A stretch of DNA of 64,000 nt. It comes from Bradyrhizobium sp. RP6. GTDB lineage: Bacteria; Pseudomonadota; Alphaproteobacteria; Rhizobiales; Xanthobacteraceae. Shown piece after piece: positions 46,733-53,955 of this stretch. The notes below the pieces were generated by a model. That model saw nothing but the letters and a program-made list of their open reading frames with translations. It was not told the origin of the DNA and did not search any database. The stretch covers positions 232,351-296,350 of the forward strand of contig NZ_RQIT01000006.1 in NCBI RefSeq assembly GCF_003837805.1, written 5' to 3'. Numbering within the stretch: position 1 is the first letter of the stretch; each line of letters opens with the position of its first letter. The translations under genes and the position numbers were made by a program.

Positions 46733-47326
46733 TTAGAGTTCGGGCTTCTGCCGAATGACGACCTTGGTCCCGACCGGGACGCGATCATAGAGATCGGCGA
46801 CGTCGTTGTTGACGAGACGGAAGCAGCCAGAGGACACCTTGGTGCCGATCGTGTCAGGACGGTTGGTGCCGTGGATGCGGTAGACCGTAGTCCCCAGATA
46901 CATGGCGCGGGCGCCCAACGGATTGCCGGGGCCGCCGGCCATGAAGCGCGGCAGATAGGGCTGGCGCTGGATCATCTCCGGTGGCGGCGTCCAGTCCGGC
47001 CACTCCTTCTTGTTGGTGATGGTCACCAGCCCCTGCCACTGAAAGCCGTCGCGGCCGACGCCGATGCCATAGCGGATCGCGCGCCCGCCGGGCTGCACCA
47101 GATAGAGGTGCCGTTCTGCGGTCGAGACGATGATCGTTCCCGGCGGCTCCGTGGTGCGGAAGTAGACCACCTGCTTCTGCCATTCCGGATCGAGCTGGTA
47201 GGCGTCATCGGCGATCAGGCCCGGCTCGTCCCCGCGGTCCGGCTGCTGGGCGAAGGCTTGCGGCGTGGACAGAACCAGGCCGATCGCAGCCATAAACATC
47301 CCGGTCAGGCGACGAAAATCCGTCAT
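46733..47326 (-). CDS. L,D-transpeptidase (YkuD family)
   Basis: The 197-residue precursor has a signal peptide ending near QAFAQ. The catalytic YkuD domain spans about residues 60-195, with the signature HGTNRPDTIGTKVSSGCFRL (His152, Cys168). These enzymes form 3-3 cross-links in peptidoglycan or attach outer-membrane proteins to it. The start ATG follows GGGAGAG. Its 3' end lies about 80 bases before the amino acid binding-protein gene start region. Confidence 0.93.
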   Translation of the reverse strand: MTDFRRLTGMFMAAIGLVLSTPQAFAQQPDRGDEPGLIADDAYQLDPEWQKQVVYFRTTEPPGTIIVSTAERHLYLVQPGGRAIRYGIGVGRDGFQWQGLVTITNKKEWPDWTPPPEMIQRQPYLPRFMAGGPGNPLGARAMYLGTTVYRIHGTNRPDTIGTKVSSGCFRLVNNDVADLYDRVPVGTKVVIRQKPEL

Positions 47327-47514
47327 GTAAAGCTCTCCCCGCTGCCACAGCGCAAATCAATCAGGAACCATCAAACCTGAGGGGCAAGTTCATGGCAAGT
47401 TGATGGCGCGCCGCCCTGATATGTCACGAGAATGCTTTGGTTTTTTGACGGGGTCGGAGCAATGCCACGAACAGGGGATGGCGCGAAAAGCCTAGATTGC
47501 TGCCGCACCGGTGG

Positions 47515-47643
47515 TGCGCTCCCTCCCCCGCCTGCGGGGGAGGGCTGGGGAGAGGGTTTCTCCTCCAGGGAGACTCCCCCAAGGATAGAACCCTCACCCG
47601 CGCCTTCGGCGCGACCTCTCCCGCAAGCAAGCGGGAGAGGCTC
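47515..47643. repeat. Three-hairpin intergenic repeat, family A
   Basis: Left hairpin CCCTCCCCCGC/GCGGGGGAGGG, middle hairpin CGCGCC-TTCG-GGCGCG, right hairpin CCTCTCCCGC/GCGGGAGAGG. This is the most complete copy and lies in the 368-base gap between the L,D-transpeptidase and membrane-protein genes. The rest of that gap shows nothing else recognisable. Confidence 0.88.
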
Positions 47644-47694
47644 AGACCGAGTTCGCCGAAACATCAAGCTTCGACAGATGGCACTGAATGCCAG

Positions 47695-48666
47695 CTAAAT
47701 CTTGTTGCTCTCCGCTGCAATCCCGAGCCGCCGGACGATCTCGGTGGCCACGGCGCGCGCCTCGGCTCTCGACCCGATGCGGGGGCTGCGAAACCGTCGC
47801 CCCGAGTGCAACCGGATCACGACGATGCAGTGCTCGTCCTCGGACCGGCCGCGGCGCTCGATGGTGATCGATTTCACCTCACGCCCCTCGATATGGTCGG
47901 CGCGCAAGCTGCCGTCGCCCCACAGGCGCTCGACGCGAATATCGCTCTGGCGGATGATCCAGAAGACACCGGTGACGAGGTTGGCGTATCTGTAGACGAC
48001 GAACGCGGCGATCGCGCCGGCGGGCAACAGCGCGATGTCGATCGGGCCCGGCGGCAGGCCGCGCCAGAGCTTGTAGGCATAGGGAACGGCGCTCACGGCG
48101 ACCGCGATCAGTGCAACGATGTAGATTTCCCGCGCCGGAAACGGCTCGATCGGCTCGCCGAGATGCATCTCGGGGTTGCTGGCATCGAGCGGATTGACGG
48201 GCTCCTCGACATTGGGAACCTCGAACTGCGCGGCGATCCGGGCCACGGTGTCGCGAACATGGGTGACGTCGGCGATCGGCGGAGACGTCAGGCGTTCTCC
48301 GGAGGCCAGCGTGAAGACGAGTTGAAAGCGGGCCTTCACTCTCTTGCTGCCGGGGACCTGCAACCCCGCGATGTCGTCTTTGGCCACGATGCGCGTACGC
48401 AGCTTTCCGAACGGACTTTGCCGCCCGATCAGGATCTCGTTCGGCGTGATGATCCACACCACGGCCGGCGCCAGCATGATGCCGATGACGAATCCTGCGC
48501 CGACCAGCAGCGCGACCATGGAGATGACGATCTCCAGAATGTCCTGTGTGAACAAGCCCGGCGTAAAGCACAGCGCGACGGCGGCGGCAAAGCCGGACAT
48601 CACCAGCCGCTGCGCGATCGAGGAGCCTTCACGAAGGCGAATGTCGGTGCTGGTCGCGTCGTCCAT
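47695..48666 (-). CDS. Membrane protein of unknown function
   Basis: The protein has about 323 residues from ATG 48666 (MDDATSTDIRL), or 347 from a GTG at 48738. Two hydrophobic pairs (about 25-70 and 175-225) are followed each by a soluble beta-rich stretch, SPFGKLRTRIVAKDDIAGL and RRGRSEDEHCIVVIRL, which look like a repeated PH-like or DUF-type domain. I do not recognise the family. It is followed by nothing downstream on its strand within the 368-base repeat-bearing gap. Confidence 0.6.
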   Translation of the reverse strand: MDDATSTDIRLREGSSIAQRLVMSGFAAAVALCFTPGLFTQDILEIVISMVALLVGAGFVIGIMLAPAVVWIITPNEILIGRQSPFGKLRTRIVAKDDIAGLQVPGSKRVKARFQLVFTLASGERLTSPPIADVTHVRDTVARIAAQFEVPNVEEPVNPLDASNPEMHLGEPIEPFPAREIYIVALIAVAVSAVPYAYKLWRGLPPGPIDIALLPAGAIAAFVVYRYANLVTGVFWIIRQSDIRVERLWGDGSLRADHIEGREVKSITIERRGRSEDEHCIVVIRLHSGRRFRSPRIGSRAEARAVATEIVRRLGIAAESNKI

Positions 48667-48755
48667 TGCGGGCGGCTGGTTCCGTTGCGCGCGAAACTCC
48701 ACGGATGGGTCCGTGGAGTCAAGCAACAACGCCGTCACTTGGCGCCCGTGCGAAA

Positions 48756-49319
48756 TCAGCTGTCGACGTTCAGCAGCCTTGCCACGGTGCGGTCGATCTG
48801 TTCATAGCTGCCCTCGCCGGCGTGCTGGAACACGATCTTGCCGCTCTGGTCGATGATGTACTGCGCCGGCCAATATTGGTTGCGATAGGCGTTCCAGGTC
48901 TTGGAATCATTGTCCTGCGCCACCGGATAGGTGATGCCGTGGCGCTTCAGCGCGGCCTGCACGTTCGCGGCCGACCGCTCGAACGGGAATTCCGGCGTGT
49001 GCACGCCGACCACGACGAGGCCCCTGTCCTTGTACTTGGCAAAGAGGCTGGTGACGTGCGGCAGCGTGTTGACGCAGTTGACGCAGCCATAGGTCCAGAA
49101 GTCGACCAGCACGACCTTGCCGCGGAGGCCGGCGATGTTGAGCGGTTTTGAGTTGAACCAGTTGTTGATGCCGGTGAAGTCGGGCGCGGTCTCGTGGCTC
49201 GCGGCAGCGACGCGGACGGGGCTTGCGCGGGAAACCTCGTCGCAGATGCCGGGGATGACCGCGCCGGTGACGGCGAAGCCGACCAGTGCGGCGGAAACGG
49301 CGAGCAGTTTGAGAGTCAT
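48756..49319 (-). CDS. Periplasmic thioredoxin-like protein (TlpA/DipZ-C-terminal type)
   Basis: The 187-residue protein has an N-terminal signal and a thioredoxin fold with active site CVNC (Cys79, Cys82) in FWTYGCVNCVNTLPHV. The insertion RNQYWPAQYIIDQSGKIVF is typical of the C-terminal thioredoxin domain of DipZ-type proteins. It follows ccdA by 31 bases and probably receives electrons from it to reduce disulfides in the periplasm. The ATG follows GGAGG at eight bases. Confidence 0.88.
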   Translation of the reverse strand: MTLKLLAVSAALVGFAVTGAVIPGICDEVSRASPVRVAAASHETAPDFTGINNWFNSKPLNIAGLRGKVVLVDFWTYGCVNCVNTLPHVTSLFAKYKDRGLVVVGVHTPEFPFERSAANVQAALKRHGITYPVAQDNDSKTWNAYRNQYWPAQYIIDQSGKIVFQHAGEGSYEQIDRTVARLLNVDS

Positions 49320-49350
49320 GGAAGCGTCCTCCGGGTGAAGTCTTCGACGA

Positions 49351-50058
49351 TTAGAGGCCGATCTGGCCGGTGGGATAGAAGCTGGTGAGCCACGCCACGA
49401 TCAGCGTGTCGTATTGGAAATACGCTGCGACCGCGAAGCCGATCACGACGACGCCAAAGCCCTGCTGCAGCCGCGGCGAGATGCGCGCGAGGCTGCGCAC
49501 GCGCGTGGTTGCGGCCTGTCCGCCATAGGCGATCGCCAGCATCGGGATCGCCGCGCCGACGGCGTAGGCGACCAGCAGCGTGCCGGCCCAGGCAAGGTTC
49601 CTCGAGGTCGCGACCAGCGTCAGGATCGAGCCGAGCACCGGGCCGGCGCAGGGCGTCCAGACAAGGCCCAGCGTGGTGCCGAGCACGAGCCCGCCGAGCC
49701 CGCCGAGCGCGCCGTCGCGCTGTGCGCTGTTCGAACTGCCGAGATCGAGCCAGCCATTGAGTCGTGCCGACAGCCACTCGAAGGGCGCCGGCCACAGCAT
49801 CAACAGGCCGAATCCGAGCAGCAGGATCGATGCGGCTTCGCGCAGCACGTTCGGGTCGAAATCGAGCGCCTGCGTGATCGCGCCGAGCAGCAGCGCGACT
49901 GCGGAGAACGAGACGACGAAGCCGAGCGCGATCATCGCCGGCCGCAGATGCCCCGCGCGCCCGATCGAGGCGCCGAGCAGGATCGGCAGCATCGGCAGCG
50001 TGCAGGGCGCAGCGATGGTGAGGATGCCGGCAAGGAGAGCGAAGAGAAGGTCGAGCAT
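49351..50058 (-). CDS. ccdA: CcdA-like cytochrome c biogenesis / thiol transfer membrane protein
   Basis: The 235-residue protein has six predicted membrane helices and the two conserved cysteines of the family, Cys19 in IAAPCTLPMLP and the Cys in VWTPCAGPVLGS. CcdA passes reducing power from cytoplasmic thioredoxin to periplasmic thioredoxin-like partners, here most likely the CVNC protein encoded next. It is transcribed leftwards, about 416 bases downstream of the sigma factor gene, from which a terminator separates it. Confidence 0.9.
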   Translation of the reverse strand: MLDLLFALLAGILTIAAPCTLPMLPILLGASIGRAGHLRPAMIALGFVVSFSAVALLLGAITQALDFDPNVLREAASILLLGFGLLMLWPAPFEWLSARLNGWLDLGSSNSAQRDGALGGLGGLVLGTTLGLVWTPCAGPVLGSILTLVATSRNLAWAGTLLVAYAVGAAIPMLAIAYGGQAATTRVRSLARISPRLQQGFGVVVIGFAVAAYFQYDTLIVAWLTSFYPTGQIGL

Positions 50059-50178
50059 TGCGCACTCGTGGAGGAGGTCACGAGGGCAGTTCGGGTCGGG
50101 CGTGGGAGCCGTTACGCGGCGTCACGGCTTCGTGACGGGAGATCGGGTTGTGAGGCAACTGTGTCGGCCGCAATGGCG

Positions 50179-50250
50179 GTGCGCTCCCTCCCCCGCAAGG
50201 GGGGAGGGAATGAGAGAGCAGTGCCTCCTGACTTCAGCGGGAGAGGGTGG
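50179..50250. repeat. Partial family A repeat
   Basis: The left hairpin is present (GCTCCCTCCCCCGC, then GGGGGGAGGG) and a remnant of the right end (GCGGGAGAGGG) follows after about 40 bases. The middle hairpin is missing. It lies between ccdA and the sigma factor gene. Confidence 0.7.
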
Positions 50251-50273
50251 GGCTGCGGCAACCGCTCGGCCCC

Positions 50274-50311
50274 AAAAAAACGACCCGGAAGGGGGGCATC
50301 CTTCCGGGTCG
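50274..50311 (-). terminator. Rho-independent terminator for the ECF sigma gene
   Basis: Read on the minus strand, a perfect 12-base-pair stem (CGACCCGGAAGG with CCTTCCGGGTCG, 7-base loop) is followed directly by seven T residues (50280-50274). It lies about 160 bases after the stop codon of the leftward sigma factor gene and before ccdA, so the two are separate transcripts. Confidence 0.88.
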
Positions 50312-50356
50312 ATGGGGGTCTTGGGAGGTTTAACGAAACCGTATGTGGGACTTTTA

Positions 50357-50509
50357 ATGAGGAAGTTTTTCCGCCTGATGTTGTGCTTTGTTTCAATTGT
50401 TTCGTCGGCGGTAACACTTCCGTGTCCGGGGGCAGGGGATGATCTGTGGTCCTATCCCATTGAATTGATTGGGCTCAGGCGGCGAAGCGGTCGACGCCGG
50501 CGCCCTTAA
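50357..50509 (+). CDS. Possible small secreted protein, unsupported by homology
   Basis: An open frame of 50 codons starts at ATG 50357 with MRKFFRLMLCFVSIVSSAV, which resembles a signal peptide, and continues to PGAGDDLWSYPIEL before a basic tail. It lies in a locally lower-GC stretch and its 3' end overlaps the sigma factor gene on the other strand. No ribosome binding site is clear. It may be a chance frame. Confidence 0.25.
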   Translation: MRKFFRLMLCFVSIVSSAVTLPCPGAGDDLWSYPIELIGLRRRSGRRRRP

Positions 50510-51086
50510 GCAAATCGGCCAGCTGCTTGCGGGCATAGAACATCCGCGTCTTCACCGTGCTCTGGGGGATGCCGATGATCTGTCCGACCTCCTCCACCGA
50601 TTTCTCGTGATAATAGACGAGGTTGATGATCTCCCGATGCGCCGGCGACAGCTTCTGCACGCAGGCACGCAGGATGGCGCTGGTGTCGCTGCGGTCGAGC
50701 GAGGTCTCGGGCGTGTCAGCACCATCAGGAATCTGGCGCACGTCCTCCTGGTCGATGTCCTCGAAGCGGCGCTGGCGCATCGCGGTCAGCGCCTTGAAGC
50801 GCGCGATCGAGAGCAGCCAGGTCGAAACCTGCGAGCGGCCCTGGAATTGGCCGGCGGTCCGCCACACGTCCAGGAACACCTGGCTGACCAGATCTTCCGC
50901 CGTGGTGGCATCGCGCACGATGCGCAGGATGAAGCGGTAAACCCGCACATTGTGCCGGCAATAAAGGATGTGCATGGCCGTCCGGTTGCCGTCGGCAATG
51001 CTCTCGAGGAGCATGTCGTCCGAGGTCGCCTGAGCGGCAATGATGCTCTGGCTGGCTTGGGCGTTGATGGCGATGACGTTCGGCAT
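50475..51086 (-). CDS. RNA polymerase ECF-type sigma factor
   Basis: The 203-residue protein has sigma region 2 at about residues 40-105 (RFILRIVRDATTAEDLVSQVF, in part) and region 4 at about 135-190 (SVEEVGQIIGIPQSTVKTRM). The first 25 residues are an uncommon Ala/Gln-rich extension. No anti-sigma gene adjoins it, unlike most ECF loci; the neighbour beyond the terminator is ccdA. The ATG follows GGGGAG. The promoter region is described separately at 51154-51233. Confidence 0.92.
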   Translation of the reverse strand: MPNVIAINAQASQSIIAAQATSDDMLLESIADGNRTAMHILYCRHNVRVYRFILRIVRDATTAEDLVSQVFLDVWRTAGQFQGRSQVSTWLLSIARFKALTAMRQRRFEDIDQEDVRQIPDGADTPETSLDRSDTSAILRACVQKLSPAHREIINLVYYHEKSVEEVGQIIGIPQSTVKTRMFYARKQLADLLKGAGVDRFAA

Positions 51087-51153
51087 GGACTTGGCTCCCC
51101 GTAGCGCCGCGACCGAGCGGCGTTTCCTTGAGCCGAAGTGTTAATGAGCCAAC

Positions 51154-51233
51154 GTTTCGGGACGTCTGCACGAAGAGGGGAAAATGGTTTCGTGCGCCGC
51201 CAAATTGTTTCGTCGCAGCAGCCGCGACGAAAC
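51154..51233 (-). promoter_or_regulatory. Upstream region of the sigma gene with repeated GTTTCG boxes
   Basis: Within the gap upstream of the sigma gene, GTTTCG (CGAAAC on the coding strand) occurs at 51154, 51187 and 51207, and once inverted at 51228-51233. The last two form a 10-base perfect inverted repeat, GTTTCGTCGC and GCGACGAAAC, with a 7-base loop. Repeats of this kind suggest a regulator site or an alternative promoter. No clear ECF promoter pair can be assigned. Confidence 0.4.
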
Positions 51234-51356
51234 ATTCGGGGCAAAAAGACGTGGAATTTCAATGCACGGAAAATACGGGGGTGGGAATTTGGGGCTGAGC
51301 GCAGGTACCGGAACGGATTTCGGGCCATTGCGTTCGGTCGCGCGACACCCAGGGCT

Positions 51357-51439
51357 GTCGTCCCCGGGCGCGAAGCGAGACCCATAACCACAGGCTGTGG
51401 TTTGGCGATGATTGGGAGCTGCGCGCACCCCAGGACGAC
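51357..51439. repeat. Intergenic repeat, family B (short copy)
   Basis: The ends are GTCGTCCCCGGG and CCAGGACGAC, with AGACCCATAACCACAGGCTG inside. It is a shortened copy placed between the sigma gene promoter region and the response regulator gene end; the remaining part of this 375-base gap shows only the GTTTCG boxes. Confidence 0.8.
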
Positions 51440-51461
51440 AGGGGAGTTTGCCGCCCGCTGC

Positions 51462-52199
51462 CTAAGCCTTCTCGCCCGCCGGAGAAAACAGATAGCCGCC
51501 GCCGCGGATGGTGCGGATCACGGCGGGCTTTGCCGGGTCGGGCTCGATCTTGCGGCGGATGCGCATGATGCGGAGATCGACGGCGCGGTCGAAGGCCTCG
51601 GCGTCGCGCGCATTGGCCAATTCCAGCAGGCGCTCGCGCGACAGCACGCGCTTCGGATTCGCTGCGAATACCTTCAAGAGCCCGAACTCGGAGGCGGTCA
51701 GCGGATGTTCGTTGCCCTCGTCGTCGCGCAAGGCCTGGGCTTCGAGATCGAGCCATTTGGTGCCGAAGCGCACCAGCTGGTCCTTGTCGGATTTCGCCGC
51801 CGAAGCATCCGGCACTGCTGCCTTGGCCGGCACGCTCCGCCGCAGCACCGAGCGGATGCGCGCCATCAGCTCGCGCAGCTCGCAGGGCTTTGCTACGTAA
51901 TCGTCGGCGCCGAGCTCGAGTCCGACGACGCGATCGATCGGGCTCGCGGTCGCCGTGAGCATGATCACCGGCACGTTGATGCGGCTCTTGAGGTCGCGAA
52001 TGATCGAGAGCCCGTCTTCCTCGGGCATGTTGAGATCGAGCACGACGAGATCGGGCATGCTGCCCTGGATCGCGGCGCGCAAGCTCTTGCCGCCGTCGCA
52101 CAGCGTCACGGTGAAGCCGTGCATCTTGAGGTAGTCGCCGACCATCTCCCGGGCCGGGGCCTCGTCGTCGACGATCATGATGTGCTGGCTTTGGGTCAT
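51462..52199 (-). CDS. OmpR-family DNA-binding response regulator
   Basis: The 245-residue protein has a receiver domain (Asp55 in LVVLDLNMP, TATASP, and the KP motif in VAKPCELRE) and a C-terminal winged helix (LTASEFGLLKVFAANPKR, IRTIRGGGYLF). It is the last gene of a four-gene leftward operon and lies 10 bases after the soluble sensor kinase gene, so it is the likely output of that system. No target promoters are evident in the window. Confidence 0.92.
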   Translation of the reverse strand: MTQSQHIMIVDDEAPAREMVGDYLKMHGFTVTLCDGGKSLRAAIQGSMPDLVVLDLNMPEEDGLSIIRDLKSRINVPVIMLTATASPIDRVVGLELGADDYVAKPCELRELMARIRSVLRRSVPAKAAVPDASAAKSDKDQLVRFGTKWLDLEAQALRDDEGNEHPLTASEFGLLKVFAANPKRVLSRERLLELANARDAEAFDRAVDLRIMRIRRKIEPDPAKPAVIRTIRGGGYLFSPAGEKA

Positions 52200-52209
52200 G
52201 GGCTTTGCA

Positions 52210-53955
52210 TCACGGCATTTCAGTCACGGGGAGGGTGATGGTGAAGGTCGATCCCTTGCCGGGGCCGTCGCTGTCGGCGGTTACCTCGCCGCCGTGCATG
52301 TCGATGATACGCTTGACGATGGAGAGCCCAAGTCCTGTCGAGCTCTCGCCGGCAGTCGGTTTTGCCGACAGCCGCTGGAACCGCCCGAACAGGCGGCCGA
52401 GATCCTCCGGCGACAGGCCGGCGCCCTCGTCGCTGACGCGGACGGTGGTGTCGCGGCCCTCATGGCTGACAGCCACGTCGATCCTGCCGCCGATCGGAGA
52501 GTATTTGATGGCGTTGCTGATGAGATTGTCGATCGCCTCGCGGATGCGGTCGGTGTCGCACATGGTGACGATGTTAGGCGGAGCGGCGACGCTGATCGTC
52601 TGCTGCTTGTTGACGGCGAGCGGCTGGTTGGCTTCGGCAACCTCCTTGGCCAGCGCCGCGATGTCGACCGGCTCGCGGCGGATGGTGATGTCGAAGGCAT
52701 CGGCCATCGCATCCGAGATCAGGTGATCGACCATCGTGGTCAGGCGCTTGGTGGCGTCGCGAATGTGGTCGACCTGGGCGACCACGCCGCTCTCCGAGGC
52801 GCCGGTCGAGATCAGCTCCTTCAGCATCTCGGTGCGGCCGAGGATGACGCCGAGCGGATTCTTCAGGTCGTGCGCGACGGTGCCCAGGATCTCGTTCTTG
52901 AAGCCGTTGGCGCGCTGCAGCCGCAGCCATTGCGCCGAGAGCCGGCGGTTGGCCTGCATCAGCGCGCGGGTGCGCTGGGCGACGCGGTCTTCGAGCTGGG
53001 TGTTGGCGTCCTGGAGCTGCTGGTAGAGGATCACGTTGTCGAATGCGATCGAGAGCCTGGAGGAGAAGATCTCGACCAGCGAACGGTCGGTCTCCGACAA
53101 TTCGCGCTCGGCCTGCAGTAGCACCACCACTTCGCGCCCCGAACCGGTGCGCAAATAGATCACGCTGCGATGGTCGGCGAATTCGTTCTTGCGGCGCTGG
53201 AACGCGGCCTCCACCATCTCGCGCAGCTCGGGATCGAGCGCCTTCGACGTGGTGGTGCCGATGAAGCGGCTGTAGCAGCCGCTGCCGGCGAGCACCGAGA
53301 GTTCGGGGTCGATGCCGCCATTGTCGCGCAGGACCAGGATGCCGGCGCAATCGACGTTGAGCAGCGAGGCGAGCTGGGTCAGCACGCCCTCGGCGAGCCG
53401 CTGCATCGACTTGAAGTCGTACAGCGTCGAGGCCGCGTCGATGATGATCTCCAGCCCGCGCCGCGTCTGCACCATGCGCTCGAGCTGCTGATAGGACCGC
53501 AGCGCCGCGGTCAGCGAGGTGAACAGCTTGTCGGCCGTGAGTTCGGTCTTGGCCTTGTAGTCGTTGATGTCGTACTGCACGATCACGCGCCGCTCCGGCG
53601 CCTGGCCGGGCTGGCCGGTGCGCAGGATGATGCGCACGGTCTCGTTCCTGATCTCGTTGCGGATGAACTCGACCAGTTCGAGGCCGGCGACGTCGGTCTC
53701 CATGATGACGTCGAGCAGCACGGCGGCGACGTCGCGGTGCTCGGCCATCAGCTTGCGCCCTTCCGCCGCGGAATAGGCCGACAGGATCTCCAGGCTCTGG
53801 CCGTTGAGGCTGTAGTCGGACAGCGCGAAACGGGTGCCGTCATGCACGGCCGGATCGTCGTCGATGACGGCGATCTTCCATTTCCGGGCGTTGCTATCCT
53901 CCGACGCGGTACCGGTATCGTCGATCAGGTGGAGGACATCGTCCTGTTCGGCCAT
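52210..53955 (-). CDS. Soluble REC-(DUF3369-like)-histidine kinase
   Basis: The 581-residue protein lacks membrane segments. It starts with a receiver domain (residues 27-150; Asp82 in LLDVIMETD), followed by a GAF-like region resembling DUF3369 (150-310), a coiled coil, a HisKA domain with His362 (TVAHDLKNPLG) and a HATPase domain (DNLISNAIKYS, DEGAGLS, STGLGLSIVKR). A receiver at the N-terminus implies control by another kinase, most simply the membrane kinase encoded upstream, whose gene it overlaps by 31 bases. No HPt domain is present. Confidence 0.88.
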   Translation of the reverse strand: MAEQDDVLHLIDDTGTASEDSNARKWKIAVIDDDPAVHDGTRFALSDYSLNGQSLEILSAYSAAEGRKLMAEHRDVAAVLLDVIMETDVAGLELVEFIRNEIRNETVRIILRTGQPGQAPERRVIVQYDINDYKAKTELTADKLFTSLTAALRSYQQLERMVQTRRGLEIIIDAASTLYDFKSMQRLAEGVLTQLASLLNVDCAGILVLRDNGGIDPELSVLAGSGCYSRFIGTTTSKALDPELREMVEAAFQRRKNEFADHRSVIYLRTGSGREVVVLLQAERELSETDRSLVEIFSSRLSIAFDNVILYQQLQDANTQLEDRVAQRTRALMQANRRLSAQWLRLQRANGFKNEILGTVAHDLKNPLGVILGRTEMLKELISTGASESGVVAQVDHIRDATKRLTTMVDHLISDAMADAFDITIRREPVDIAALAKEVAEANQPLAVNKQQTISVAAPPNIVTMCDTDRIREAIDNLISNAIKYSPIGGRIDVAVSHEGRDTTVRVSDEGAGLSPEDLGRLFGRFQRLSAKPTAGESSTGLGLSIVKRIIDMHGGEVTADSDGPGKGSTFTITLPVTEMP

